Origin: Chrysomallon squamiferum
Lineage: Eukaryota; Mollusca; Gastropoda; Neomphalida; Peltospiridae
Direction of reading: 5' to 3'
NCBI GenBank assembly: GCA_012295275.1
Contig: CM022677.1
Location: 6,702,690 to 6,766,689 of the forward strand
Length of the DNA stretch: 64,000 nucleotides
The position numbers were made by a program, and so were the translations under genes. The notes under the pieces are model-generated. The model saw nothing but the letters and a program-made list of their open reading frames with translations. It was not told the origin of the DNA and did no database searches. Below are positions 1 through 11,612 of this stretch, in pieces. Numbering within the stretch: position 1 is the stretch's first letter; every line of letters starts with the position of its first letter.

Positions 1-230
1 TTTCAAATAACGACACTCGATTAATAATAACATTCACCAGTGGTTGTACTAATGTGAACAACATAAACAACGTCATGATGTATCAGCAAATTTTGAGTGG
101 CCAGTAATTAAATTTGTTTTAAAATAAATTGACTTGTGTAGCACACACCAAAGAAACACCACACAACAAGTCACAGAGAATTTAAAATTATTATTATTAT
201 TGTTATTGTTATTATTATTGTTATTATTTT

Positions 231-263
<33 letters not shown>

Positions 264-892
264 TATTATCATTATTATTTTTTTTTTTTTTTGTTGTTGA
301 AATAAACTAATAAAACTATTAAAAGAAAATATGTTAATTTTGTTTGACAGGTTGTTTTCAGTCACTTTATTTATGATTTATTATTTTCAAAGATTTAGGT
401 TAAATTGCTTACTTGCTCTATAATTATTAAACATATTAAACTTTATAATGGGTGGGTCCCTAAATGCTTTCATATTATTTAAGCTAAATACCTGTATAGC
501 TCTATGTTAACACTAAAAACAAATAAAGATGAATACAAATTTAAGAAATACATGACCAGGTTATTTCATATGTAGATGATGCTATAAAAATTAATAAAAT
601 TATTTATAAAAAAAAATATTTAACACACAAATAAACACTCAAATAATTTGTTATCCTGTTCTTTGTTTCTCTTCTTTTCTTAATGGTCAATTTTAATTTA
701 TTTATTTACACTTTGTTTTGTTTTGTTGTAATTCCTTCTTTTTCATCTTCTTCTTCTCTTATTATTATTACTACTTTTTATTATTATTATTAAGTTTTAT
801 TTTTATTATTATTATTTTTGTGATCTTTATTATTATTATCCATTTTATTTTTCATATCATTACTAAGAATTTTTATTTTTTATGTTTTCTAG

Positions 893-950
893 GTCATGTG
901 GAGAAAATGTTCCAAATGAATTTAAAGAATGGTTCTGTAAAAAATCAGAT
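893..950 (+). pseudogene. Exon-like island with GT-AG borders, unknown protein
   Basis: A 58-base island sits between a good acceptor (TTTTCTAG) and a strong donor (GTGAGT). After one leading base it reads 19 codons without a stop, SCGENVPNEFKEWFCKKSD. A decayed version of its right half, ending in the same GTGAGTGAAATATT, is seen at about 7,190-7,230 in copy B. I do not recognise the protein. The borders and the shared copy argue for a real ancestral exon, but the neighbouring islands are broken, so this one is probably part of a relic. Confidence 0.4.
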
Positions 951-1213
951 GTGAGTGAAATATTTTATAAATTTCTCATCCAGCTACACAATCATTGATC
1001 AGTATCACACTGTAGAGTGCAAGTGCTGCTGGAATACTATAATATGATATATCGATGGTTTACATGTATCAACAGGAACAAGAAGAAAAGGGCAGAGCAC
1101 CATTGAAGTCTGCTTTTTTGTGAAATCAAGCTGATGCTGGTAAAAACACTTCATCTGCTACGCTGCAAAACAAAAAACTAGGCAGACGACTGCGATGGCA
1201 AAAATAACAGCCA

Positions 1214-1430
1214 GAAACTTGAGCAGCAGGTAACATCTGAGCTTGCCGCTCTGAGAATGAAGCTGGATGAGAAGATAAAGAAAAGAGAGAGAAGAAAACA
1301 AAGGCTGTAGCTGAAGCAGAACAAGATGAGACTCAGGAAGGCAGCGTTCATGAGAGTGATGTCAGCGATATTGACAGTTCGAAGGACCAAGCTAGTCCTC
1401 TACCTGATTCAGACAACACAATTCCAAGTT
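1214..1430 (+). pseudogene. Frameshifted exon relic, paralogue of the 52.4-53.0 kb minus-strand exons
   Basis: The stretch begins with a lysine- and glutamate-rich, coiled-coil-like reading (KLEQQV, then KIKKRERRKQ) that meets a TAG. It continues in a second frame as an acidic, serine-rich stretch (HESDVSDIDSS) and ends in a third as RRTKLVLYLIQTTQFQV. The final block combines two separate exons of copy D: RRTELVLYLIQ at 52,825-53,001 and the QTAQFQV end of 52,435-52,535. An internal deletion therefore seems to have fused two exons here. Three frames in 200 bases show that it is not a working exon as assembled. Function unknown. Confidence 0.5.
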
Positions 1431-1775
1431 GCAAGTTTTTTTATCTTATTTCTATTTCTTAGCAAATAAAATAAGTTTTATAGTAACAACTCTTTACTGA
1501 TTGTAAATTAGCATAGTAATAATCATTTGTTTGCTATTGTTTTGTTGTATTGTGTCTGAATAATCCAGTAACTGATAACAGTAAAATTTAAATAATATAG
1601 AAACATTAGTTATTTATTTTTAACAGTTTATTATTTTTATTATTTTATTTGTATTTTTATTTTCAGAATACACATACAGCTCTAATTGATGTGCTGATGT
1701 TGGCTAGTGAAGTTGTTTCAGTACAAGTTGCTGTCCAGCACTGAGTATAAAGTTTGCTGCCACTGAAATTATTCT

Positions 1776-1782
<7 letters not shown>

Positions 1783-1819
<37 letters not shown>
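1783..1819. repeat. (CT)n microsatellite
   Basis: An uninterrupted CT run of about 18 repeats. The bases around it, from about 1,450 to 2,580, are AT-rich and show only a weak short exon-like island at 1,883-1,914 (TTTTTCAG acceptor, GTGAGT donor, 32 bases). Scattered GTA/ATA triplets fill 1,980-2,520. Confidence 0.95.
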
Positions 1820-1822
<3 letters not shown>

Positions 1823-2585
1823 TAACTCACAGATACATATATAACTACACAGGTAAATAAATAAATTACTGTTGTTTTTCAGAAACTGCTCTGTACACAA
1901 GAAGAGCTAATTGTGTGAGTCACCACAGGGTAGAAATGTCATCAAAGAATATGGCAGAACAGGAGGATCTACAGAGGTTGTTGTTATAGTAGTAGTATTA
2001 GTCAATGCCATTGTTATAGTAATGTAGTTGTTACAGCATTAATAATATTGTAAAATTGATCTTGGTGATGTTTTAGCAGGTGATGTCTCCATAGCTTTGT
2101 AATAGTAATGTATCTAGTGAGACTCATGGTGATTAAAAAAACTGGTTGTAGTCAAATTACTGGTTGCAGTGGTGGTAGTAGCAGTACCAGTTCTAATAGT
2201 AGTTGTTTTTAGAGAAATGATAAATGTAAGAAGAAGAGTAGGTTAACAGCAGTGATAATAGTAGTAATAGTAGTCATAGTTGTTGTTGTTGTAATAATTA
2301 TAATAATATTAGTATATAGAAATACAGGCATAGGAGTAATACTGAAAAGAGTAAAAAATATCACTTTTATTATTAATGGATAGTAATTTTAGTAAAAGCA
2401 GTATTATTTCAATAAAAGTAACCCCAGTTGAATAAGGAATAATAGTAAATATTAGTTATAGTAATGATGGTAATGAAAGTGGCATGTAGTGTTGCAGTAA
2501 ATGTAGTAGTAGCAGTATTTTATTTATTTTATATTTTTTACAATATTTTATTTATTTATTTATTTATTTATTTTCTCAAACTAGG

Positions 2586-2801
2586 CAGTGCACCCACCAA
2601 TGTGACTCTGACTCAGAGTTGTTGAAAGTTCTGCTGATGAAGAGCTCAATTTTGGTGACCTGGACATTGAAGCTGACCACATCAGACTACAACGATTCTT
2701 AAGTTGGAGAGTCTTACACCAGTCACCAATCTCAACAGTCAAATATCAGGGAGAAAACATTTGAACGTGCTAAAACCAGGCAAAGAAAAACATTAAAGTG
2801 A
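2586..2801 (+). pseudogene. Frameshifted acidic/basic coding relic
   Basis: Downstream of a CTAG acceptor-like site the sequence has a coding look that needs two frames. One frame is open from 2,612 to 2,764 and is acidic (SADEELNFGDLDIEADH). The other starts with CDSDSELLK, meets a TAA at 2,700-2,702, and resumes as SYTSHQSQQSNIREK followed by the basic stretch ERAKTRQRKTLK before a TGA at 2,799-2,801. The natural reading appears to switch frame twice, so this is a decayed exon. The serine/acidic then arginine/lysine composition suggests a disordered linker. I cannot name the family. Confidence 0.4.
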
Positions 2802-3859
2802 AATCTCTTTCTGGTTTTGCAGGTGATTTTGAGAGAAAAAACCTGAAGATGACAAATTCTTCTGATACTGTTACTAGCCAGTCAGAGGAATTCAGTTAAA
2901 ACAGAGAACTGTTCTGAAGTAAGAGGTCTCGATATCTTTTATAATAATAACTAATAATAAAATTATTTGAGCAACCGTTTCTTTCCTTCCATATGTTTTA
3001 AAACAAGAGCCACTAATAATTATTTTATAGGAAATATTTATTTCACACAGACTTGGTTAAAATGATAGAATTATCTTTATTTTGTTCTCAGTAATTCACA
3101 CCTATATCCAGATAAATAAAGTCAGTATTAAAACATTGTTAAAGTATAATTCCTAATAATTTTTCCATGACTGAAATTTTTCTTCCCAAAGATTTTATTG
3201 TGCAAATTAATCAAATGCTCCTAGCCTGAAATAGGTAAAAAAAATAGTCATTTAAATAATGTACGTTAAGATTAGAATGATAAACGATGCTTATTTTTAT
3301 TTATTCTTATTTTATTTTTATTTTATTAATTTTTCTTTCTATATTTGTTTATTTAGATGAATCTGTCTAAAAAAAGGGGAATGTACAAAATCCACAAAAT
3401 TGCCCGATTGTGACCAAATAGTAAGAAACAAGTGACTCATAGATGAAACAGTTTATTAGTGTCAATGTTACTGTTGCAGTATCTGCATTATTTTGTTCAT
3501 TTATTCTTTTTTTTTTTTTATCAGCTGGATCACTTCCTCGTTCAGGATTCAAATCTGTTAACTTTAATAAACATAGATTTGTAGGTGATAAAAGTTCAGT
3601 TCAGATCAAGATAACACTTCAGCATTTTAATCACTGCAGTTTTGTGTTAGAATAATATACATAAACTAGCTGATGAACTGAATGATATTCACAGATAATG
3701 TTTATTTTTTAAGAATTTATTCAGCTGTCATTTAATGTTATAAAAATATATATATATTTTTTCTTAAATATAACAAAAATATCTGAAGGTATAAAGGACT
3801 TTTTTATGGTTTGAATTAATTATATCATCACATTTTAAAATGTTAAATATTTGTAATTA

Positions 3860-4080
3860 ATTGGAATTCTCTTGATCTTTGGGATTAAAAGATTATTATT
3901 CTGGATAAATTTATTGTTGTAGCCAGATTATTAACTTATATTTTTAATCAGACCTAAAATTAGATGTATAGAATCAGTTCTAAGTGTTCCAAAAAAGTAA
4001 TGCGGCTTGTAATCAAAATGACTGAATTCACATACCTGAATTAACATTTTGTTATTAGAACTGAAAAGCATTGGTATCTA
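3860..4080. repeat. Direct repeat shared with copy C (27,050-27,275)
   Basis: This 220-base non-coding block matches 27,050-27,275 closely, including GGGATTAAAAGATTATTATT, TGTTGTAGCCAG, and AAAATGACTGAATTCACATACCT. It shows that copy C covers most of 0.7-4.1 kb in the same orientation. The rest of 2,900-4,170 is AT-rich, also partly matched in copy C, and shows no gene. Confidence 0.85.
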
Positions 4081-4180
4081 TTAGTAAACTAATAAATGAC
4101 AGAACTTATCAATTAGTTATTTAACTAAAATGCCTGTCATTTTTATAGGCTGATGACAATGAATTCTTTTCAATTTACAG

Positions 4181-4351
4181 GTGGAAACTGTCAAGTCCAT
4201 GTCAGATTGTGTATTTCTTTTAAACACTTGGTCAAAGACAGAGTTTGTCAGATCTCACTCTCTCCCTTACAGTACAAGGCAAGTCGGTGCTGAAGATTCA
4301 GAGGGGAATCCACAATTTTATGGAATTCAGCTTTGCATTCTTCTTGTTTAG
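4181..4351 (+). CDS. Possible 3'-terminal exon, unknown protein
   Basis: After a clean acceptor (TTTTCAATTTACAG) there are 56 open codons ending in TAG at 4,349-4,351. They begin VETVKSMSDCVFLLNTWSK and run through a hydrophilic stretch (RQVGAEDSEGNP). No domain is recognised and no in-frame upstream exon can be linked to it. The open length is only modestly above chance for this composition, so this is a candidate, not a call. The following 4,352-5,000 shows no further coding signal. Confidence 0.25.
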   Translation: METVKSMSDCVFLLNTWSKTEFVRSHSLPYSTRQVGAEDSEGNPQFYGIQLCILLV

Positions 4352-5060
4352 TATTAGAAAAACTTTTATAAAGAAATATTTTCACATATGTTTATGAATT
4401 TAGTTATAAAAGACAATTATTCCTTTTAAATTGACCAGAATGTAAAATTTGTAGTGATACTTTTTCATAGATATATATTTTTTGTTTAAATTATTTATGA
4501 TTTATTATTAAAATCTATTACAATAAGAGACAGATGATGTTTATTTATAATAATTTCTTTCTAACAATTAAACACAATCGAAAAGTACTTATTATTCTAT
4601 TAATTTTTTTTATTTAATCTACAGGAAAGACAAGATTAAAGGAATAGGGAGAAGAATTTAAATAGATGAGGTATCTATTGATATGGAACAATTATTATTC
4701 ACAAAAGATGGATTTTTCATTCCAAAGCATTTTCCAGAGAAAATGTTGACAGTACACATCAGTGTTGATTGATTATTCTCCAGTAGTTAACAGTGGATGA
4801 TTCTTGGTTGTTATGGAAGGGAACAAAAACTTCCACTAATGACTAATGACACTGCAAAAGCTATGTGTGTTTCAACATTACAAATAGAAGAAATGAAAAT
4901 ATATGGAGAAATGATATTTACAGATAGACAACAAGCAGGTTCCAGCTTAATGTTGTTTTCATAGACAATATTAGCAAGTTTAGAGCTACTATAAGTGATT
5001 TAAAGGAAAGGAGAGAAGATTGACAGAGATATGAGACTGACTGTCTGATGGGAGGTTAAC

Positions 5061-5188
5061 AGGTAAAGAGATACACAGGAAGATAAACAGAAAGAAAGAG
5101 AGAGATGTTGATAGACTGATAGAGAGGTAACGAGATACACAGGAAGATAAACAGAAAGAAAGAGAGAGATGTTGATAGACTGATAGAC
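5061..5188. repeat. 64-bp tandem repeat, two copies
   Basis: Two adjacent copies of a 64-base purine-rich unit (AGATACACAGGAAGATAAAC, then an AGAAAGAAAGAGAGAG run and GTTGATAGACTGATAGA) start at 5,061 and 5,125 with one or two differences. This opens a GATA/GACA-rich tract that runs to about 6,290. Confidence 0.85.
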
Positions 5189-5459
5189 AGTTAGATCAGT
5201 AGAAGTTAACAAATGAATTCATAGATGTAGATGAATTTAGCCAGATAGTTAAACATGTCAGTGTCTATCTATCTATTCTGTGTTTTCTTCTTTCTGTCAT
5301 GTGTGTTTGTGTGCCAGGCATACAGTAAAATACATAGGTTGTAATGTAGCTGTCTAGACATAGTTAGTTATGTATGTAGGTAGTTTGACAGGGAATTAGA
5401 TATATGACTGATGGATGGTTATTGATCTGTCATAATGTGGATAGATAAACAAATTGGTA

Positions 5460-5800
5460 TATAGGTCAGTAGTTCAGTAGATTGATATGTAGATATATGT
5501 AGATAGTTATCTAATAGACATCAGACACAGAGAGACAGATAGGTAGGTAGGTCAGTAGTTCAGTAGATTGATATGTAGATATATGTAGATAGTTATCTAA
5601 TAGATATCAGACACACAGAGGGACAGATAGGTCTGTAGGTCAGTAGTTCAGTAGGTTGATATGTAGATATATGTAGATAGTTAACTAATAGATATCAGAC
5701 AGAGAGGGACAGATAGGTAGGTAGGTCAGTAGTTCAGTAGGTTGATATGTAGATACATGTAGAGAGTTATGTAGCAGACAGACAGATAGGTGTAGACAGG
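5460..5800. repeat. 86-88-bp tandem repeat, about four copies
   Basis: The block GTCAGTAGTTCAGTAG starts at 5,465, 5,551, 5,639 and 5,725, a period of 86 to 88 bases. Each unit carries GATATGTAGATA(C/T)ATGTAGA, AGTTATCTAATAGA and an ACAGATAGGTAGG tail. The surrounding 5,220-6,290 is GATA-rich and matches 24,200-24,650, so it takes part in the copy A/copy C duplication. Confidence 0.9.
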
Positions 5801-6300
5801 TATGATGGTAATGTGGAAGACTATATATATATATATATATATATAGCTACAGGTGTAGGTATGTAAGCTGGAGCAGAGAATAGTATATAGAAGGAAAAGT
5901 CGCTTGTCTTTTTTGAAGAGTGAATATATTGAATAAATATGTGTGCAAACATACAGAACTATAGGGAGGTTTGAAGGTATGTAGACAAGAAGATGTTTAA
6001 ATGACTGATAGATGTTACTGATATATAAACTGTTAGGTAGGTTGATTATGTAGATAGAATGAGAAATTAGATATACATATAGAGATACATGTAGAAAGTG
6101 TGTGTGTGTGTGTGTCAGTGATTGACAAGGATCGCTAAATAAGGGAATTGTGAATGAGAGTTATAAATGGACAGTAACACAGAAAGATAGATATAAAACG
6201 TAGTTATAATAATTTAGGGAGATAGTCAGGAAGATGAATATCTGATTCAATGGATTGTTATTGATGGATGGAGAAATATATATAGGGAGGCATTTCCTTA

Positions 6301-6500
6301 NNNNNNNNNNNNNNNNNNNNNNNNNNNNNNNNNNNNNNNNNNNNNNNNNNNNNNNNNNNNNNNNNNNNNNNNNNNNNNNNNNNNNNNNNNNNNNNNNNNN
6401 NNNNNNNNNNNNNNNNNNNNNNNNNNNNNNNNNNNNNNNNNNNNNNNNNNNNNNNNNNNNNNNNNNNNNNNNNNNNNNNNNNNNNNNNNNNNNNNNNNNN
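6301..6500. other. Assembly gap (200 N)
   Basis: Exactly 200 undetermined bases, a conventional scaffold gap. True distance and content across it are unknown, so order between copy A and copy B rests on scaffolding. Confidence 0.99.
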
Positions 6501-7129
6501 CCATTTCTAATTGTGTTTTAATTCTGTCTCCCGTTCTTTTTATTGTTTCGTTCTTTTCATTCGAATTATATTTGTTTTGTTTTAATTCTATCATAGTTCA
6601 TAATACTATAATAGCTGTAGCTTTCTTTTTTACATTTTCTTTTGCATGTTTACTCGTTTATTCCTTTCATTCTCTCATCCTTGTTCCACATCCCGCATTG
6701 TAATATTACTCTGTAGGGGAAGTGTACGTATACTGATCCTGTGACAGTTCTCAGCCTCTGATTGTTTGAAAGGTGTTTAGCCACAACTGTGTGATACCTC
6801 GATCAACATCGTGCATGTTGTGATATTAAAGACAGCGGAAATCAGCTGACGCGAAAAAAACAAAACAAAGAATAAATCTTATTTCAGCCATGTAAATTTA
6901 TTTGTTTTGCTATTTTTTGTGTTTGTGTAGTGGTATATAGATGCATATGTAGGATATATTATATATTTCTAGGTTAGGACGCAGTCTCTGCATATGGGGA
7001 TCGAGGAAATTCGCCTTCCGAAAAATTAGATGAGGTAAAACAAATGTGTTCCTTTCGGTTCTGTTTCTTAGTAATTTGCTTCATAGAAATGGCTAGACTA
7101 GTCTCGATAAACCACGATGTTTTGAATAT

Positions 7130-8110
7130 ACTTACCACTGAATGTTTTTTTCTTTTACTTCATCTTCTTTGTATTATTATTATTACTTTAAAGAACATTT
7201 GTATGAAAAATGAGATGTGAGTGAAATATTAAAAAAAATTCAAATATTTCAAGATATATATTCTAATTATTAAAGGTATTACCTCACGTTTCAGACTTTA
7301 TATAACACTTATAATTATTCTTCAAAACTAGAAAAAATAAATGCTCTGAAAATTATCTATGAAGAAATTTATGTTTCCCGTCATGACACTTTTTGCTACA
7401 GTATAGTTACCACATTCCTTCATAAAACGTGTTAAATGCAAAAGCAAAAATATGATGCTATATACATGTTGTTGAATAAAACATTCATTCCTTCTTTTTC
7501 TCATTAACAAATATTATACTTATTATAAACAATAATAGGTGAAAATGTATATAGTAAATTAGTATTACTGTTATTGTTATGTTATTATTGCTATTTTTAC
7601 TATTAATATATTTTACTACTATTATTACTACTATTACTACTACTACTACTATTGTTGTTATTAAGGTTATTAATATTATTGATATTAATTTTTATCATCG
7701 TCATGATTAAAATGTGATAAAAATAATTGAAATATCAACAAATGATAATAAGCAGAAAAAATGTGTTTGTCTGTCAAATGTAGATTGATAAAAAAAGATC
7801 ATGTTTTTATTAAAATTAGTAAACTTTATACTTACTACTAATGTTAAATATTTTCTATAGGTCACTTCAGTATCATTGAGGTGCTGCCTAGAAAGTTAAC
7901 TTACATCATGGAGAAGGATGAATCAGCTGTTTAAAGAAACCATTCTCATGCATTCTGAGTTGTGAGTTTATTTTATTTTGTGTCTTAGAGACAATTCTTA
8001 ATTAACAATAAAGCAGTGTAATAATAATCAGTTATTTGCTGTTTTGTTAATTTTTATTTTTATTATTATTATTAACATTATCATTATAATGCTTTACTTG
8101 GTGCCATGGG
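7130..8110 (+). repeat. Copy B, a shortened paralogue of copy A
   Basis: This stretch keeps the order of copy A with deletions. The TCATCTTCTTTGTATTATT block and the GATGTGAGTGAAATATT donor match 745-965. The exon island at 7,861 matches copy D. The block 7,970-8,050 matches the AATAATCA-TTTGCTATTG block of copy A (about 1,460-1,545). It lies in the same orientation as copy A. Sequence between 6,501 and 7,130 and between 8,110 and 8,940 shows no convincing gene. Confidence 0.65.
7861..7934 (+). pseudogene. Exon relic, paralogue of the minus-strand exon at 52,435-52,535
   Basis: After an acceptor (TTTTCTATAG) and two leading bases the frame reads HFSIIEVLPRKLTYIMEK then DESAV and stops at TAA (7,932-7,934). 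The copy D exon starts in the same phase and reads NCCIIQLLSRKGIYVMEK then DESDV, continuing without a stop. The protein-level match across about 24 residues supports a shared ancestral exon. The stop and the loss of the rest suggest decay here. Family not recognised. Confidence 0.5.
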
Positions 8111-8944
8111 AATTCCCCTAAGTTGTAAATGTGTATCTGTCTCGGGCAGGTACTACTGTCATCTGTCACATCAATCACATATGGGTTAATACAATGAAAC
8201 CAGCAAATATATAAATAACTAGTTACCAGGTGTGTTTAGGGGACAGCGATGGTTCCACCATTCTGTCCTAACAAAAAATCTCCAGGCTTTTATAAGAAAA
8301 AAAGGGACTTGTTTAATTTGGCAACTTTGAACTTTGCCACTAGACGTGTATCGCCAGATCATTCTGTATAACAAGAACCTGTAACACTGAGGCATTTTGT
8401 TGATTCGGCAGACAGAATCAGTAGTCAGGATACATGACTTTTACAGGTGGAAAATTCTTCCCTCACATTTGGTAACATTATTTATTAAAGGGATAAGCTA
8501 GGCAAAAAACCAAATCCGTTATCTTTTAGGTTATAGAACTGAAAAATGTGATTATTTTGTGGTAAATTTCTAGATGTTAAAACAAAAGAAGAAGAAGCAT
8601 CATATTTTATGAGTATTTTAAAATGTTTGACTTTCCTGTTACCAGATGGAACTGTCAGCCTTCACACAGTGTCACTGTCCCTGTGATGACAGACACACTG
8701 AAATACATTGGAGATGGATGTACTGTAGCCATTGTCTATAATTTCTATTGGCTGCAGTCTCTCAATTTTCATGGTTTGTTTAATAGGCACAATTTTTGTA
8801 AATAAAATAATATATCAGATGGTATAACTTTAACATTTAGCATTAAATTTATGAATGTTAATATCTAGTAAGACAGATGTGTTGTTGTTGTTTTTAAATT
8901 TTATATTTCATAATTGATAAATTCTTATTTTATTATTAGGTCAG

Positions 8945-9022
<78 letters not shown>
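8945..9022. repeat. (CT)n microsatellite
   Basis: A nearly pure CT run of about 38 repeats. Confidence 0.97.
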
Positions 9023-9024
<2 letters not shown>

Positions 9025-9069
9025 GTTATTGAATATTTATTGCCTCATGGTTATTTATTTATTTTTCAG

Positions 9070-9214
9070 AGACATGTTTGAAAGATGGGTTCGGAACACT
9101 AATTCTTTATGTAATCTACACCTCATCAAAACATTCTGTGAACAGCATCTTACCATCTACTTTTTCCACTTGATAAAACTAACATCTTCTGAATGGTCAG
9201 GAAACAAACAGAAA
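9070..9214 (+). CDS. Exon-like open stretch, unknown protein
   Basis: Acceptor TTATTTTTCAG, one leading base, then 48 open codons (DMFERWVRNTNSLCNLHL ... SSEWSGNKQK) ending at a GTAATT donor-like site in phase 0. The composition is protein-like (W, C and charged residues mixed) and differs from the AT-rich flanks. I do not recognise it, and no neighbouring exon in a matching phase was found. Confidence 0.3.
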
Positions 9215-9299
9215 GTAATTTTTGTGAGAGTTTTTAATTATGGTTCAGGATTTTACTTTAAAAAAATGTACATTACAAGCCAAAAATTGTATTAAATAT

Positions 9300-10940
9300 T
9301 TTATTATATGAATTTATGAAATTTGTTATTGTACTGGAAAAATTTATATTTGTAATATTCAGTTTTAGTGTACAGACTGATGAATGCTTTTACCTATGTA
9401 AATATATTTGTATTATTTAAAATGGATGCTTTCAGGTTTTTTGAAGATCCTTATATAATGTCAGTATTTCAGAAGCTGCCAATAAAGAAAGTTAATATTA
9501 AAGGAATTTTTAAATGAGTGCTCCTCAGTTAAATTGTATGAAGATTTATTTCATCAGACAGCTTACATTGCAGGGTTTATTATTATTTGTATTAATGTTA
9601 ATTCAGCATCTCGCTATGGTAATGGAAGTCAAATATCACGAAACACCAAGTACTCATTAGCTTTCACAAAACTGAGTTGAGATTCAGAACTAAACAAATC
9701 AAACTCTACTCCGTAAGTATTCACTTAATCATTTGTTAAATTTATAGTGATGGATAGACTGGCTCAGTGGTTAGAGTGCATGGCCAAGGTTTGTTGTGTT
9801 CCAGGATGTGTATGTTTGTTTTTTGTGGAAAGGTAAATATTAAAAACAGATTTTTAGTTTGTCAGGCTGTCAGTTCACATTGCAGAAACAGGTTTTCTTT
9901 TTCATTAGCTGAATTGTTGTTTACCTTTAAAGATGCAAAGAAGTAGTAAAAACATGCTGTGTATGTTCTTAAATAAAATATTTCTTCTTTATTTTAGCCA
10001 CATTTATATTTATCAATAATTAGATTATAAATGAAGTGTTTCTAAAAGATACTAAATTTTTTAATGCAGTATTTACATTTATATTGTAGTATACAATCCG
10101 GATACCTTAGAATACTTCATTATTTCCATATTTCCACTAGCTTTGTTTTATTCTTGTTTCTGGTGTCAACAATCATTATATTTTCTTGATCTTATTATTT
10201 TTTTAATTCTTCTTATATTTTTATTATTATTTTATTTATTTATTTGTTATTTGTTTTAATCTCTATATTTATTTTTCCATGATTGACATCATTCCTCAAT
10301 ACAAATATCTTTAACAGACTGAGTATGCCAGAATTATACACTAATTTATTCAGTCTGTGAAGTTTATATTCCTTATATCATTTATTTATAGATTAACTGA
10401 GTCATCATCTATAAAATATTCCTGTATCATCATGTAAATGCCTCCATTTTAATCCTCTTCATCATCCTTATCATCATCATCAATTATAAATTATAAATTT
10501 AATATTACAGGGCTGTAATATCATAAATTAGCTTTTCTGTTAAATTTTATTTTAAATTTTTATTTGCAGATTAAATTAGTTTGCTCACTTGTTTATTACT
10601 GTTCTTATTTTCAAACCCTGCTAATTATTATTATTAATCTAAATTAAGCCATTGCTAAATTTAATGGACCAGAAATATTAAAATCTGTTATTCTCAGATT
10701 TATGTTTTTAAGTTTTATTCACATGTATTATTACATGTACAATCAAAACACTATCTAGAGCATTTAATGAATTTTCATAGAAAATTTGTTACTAAACTTA
10801 ATAAGTGGTTAATTGTTACAATAAATTAAAGATGCTATAAAGCATTCTTAGTGGTGGTATTTATAATGTAAAATCTGATCAATATCTAATTTTTTAGTAT
10901 ACATGTAATATTCTATTTTGATTTTGATTTTCTTTCTTAA

Positions 10941-10996
<56 letters not shown>

Positions 10997-11050
10997 GTCA
11001 CAAAATATTTTTTGTAAATCCAAATAATATAATACAATGTTTTTAAATTG
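9300..11050. other. AT-rich non-coding stretch
   Basis: Apart from the SINE-like head near 9,760 and a long (ATT)n run at about 10,940-10,996, I see no gene, repeat array or transposon here. Open frames are short and of simple composition. Confidence 0.6.
9755..9786 (+). repeat. tRNA-derived SINE head (A-box region)
   Basis: The segment GACTGGCTCAGTGGTTAGAG fits the tRNA D-arm/A-box pattern (TGGCTCAGTGG). It is followed by TGCATGGCC, the usual layout at the 5' end of tRNA-derived SINEs. A matching B box is not evident, so this is a truncated or decayed SINE and not a tRNA gene. Confidence 0.55.
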
Positions 11051-11077
11051 ATTATTTTGTTTTTGTTTTTCTGTTAG

Positions 11078-11145
11078 TTTCCTGCAATGTACTTACTCAA
11101 AATCGGCAGACATGGGGAGCACCTACAGAAGACCAGCATCTCCAG
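11078..11145 (+). CDS. Possible short first coding exon
   Basis: Between an acceptor (TTTTTCTGTTAG) and a donor (CAG/GTAAAG) lies a 68-base island with an ATG at 11,112. It opens MGSTYRRPASP in phase 1 at the donor. The borders are good and the base composition is richer in GC than the flanks. Nothing links it firmly to a downstream exon. Confidence 0.25.
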
Positions 11146-11173
11146 GTAAAGTAATAATAAACAGTACAACTTA

Positions 11174-11245
11174 TACAATCTGTGTCATATGACAGTATCA
11201 CAGTATTAATCTACCTGGTGATGCTGTCACATGACACAGATTGTA
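11174..11245. repeat. Inverted repeat, 28-bp arms, 16-base loop
   Basis: The left arm 11,174-11,201 (TACAATCTGTGTCATATGAC...) pairs with the right arm 11,218-11,245 (...CACATGACACAGATTGTA) at 26 of 28 positions, with one of the two differences a possible G-U pair. A folded transcript would give a long near-perfect stem. It may be a small foldback element or a hairpin RNA. Confidence 0.8.
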
Positions 11246-11612
11246 CATATATTTCACTATTTCATTATTATTTTGAAATGTATGTTACATATTTATATAA
11301 CCATTTAACAAACCATATTTTTTATTTATTTTTATTTTTATTTTTTGTCAGATGTAATTCATGTGTTATCTATAAACCAGTAACACTAGGCATAATTGTT
11401 TTTCTTCTTTTTTGTAATTTTTTTTCTCACTAATATTTGAATATTGGCTGTGATACCAACAGCCTTACCTTGTTGTATTCAAATTCAGCTATAAGTTTTG
11501 GGAAAAGAAAACAGAATCATGTGGGTTGTTCTTAACAGGTTTTTAGTAATATTTATATTATGTATATAATCAGCATACTTTTGCTGTTTTAACCTGTCAG
11601 GCCATCTGACCT

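Larger units (their letters stand above)
1..1680 (+). repeat. Copy A of a duplicated segment (inverted match to copy D)
   Basis: From its first base this stretch reads the same as the reverse complement of about 54,030 to 52,140, with scattered substitutions and indels. Shared landmarks are the opening TTTCAAATAACGACACTCG, the block around 440-560 matching 53,380-53,530, and the block around 1,440-1,640 matching 52,190-52,430. The left end lies outside the window. A 60-base T-rich run at about 230-290 corresponds to the ATA/A tract of copy D at 53,690-53,810. The segment holds two exon-like islands, annotated separately, in otherwise AT-rich sequence. Confidence 0.85.

Noticed and set aside
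171-954. Open frames rich in Ile, Tyr, Phe or Lys near the start
   Set aside because: They translate T-rich and ATT-rich simple sequence; only the small island at 893-950 has exon borders.
8623-8805. Plus-strand open frame MFDFPVTRWNCQPSHSVTVP...
   Set aside because: Composition is slightly protein-like, but no border, paralogue in copies A, C or D, or motif supports one frame over the others.
9755-9786. Possible tRNA gene
   Set aside because: Only an A-box-like half is present; no anticodon arm or B box can be folded.
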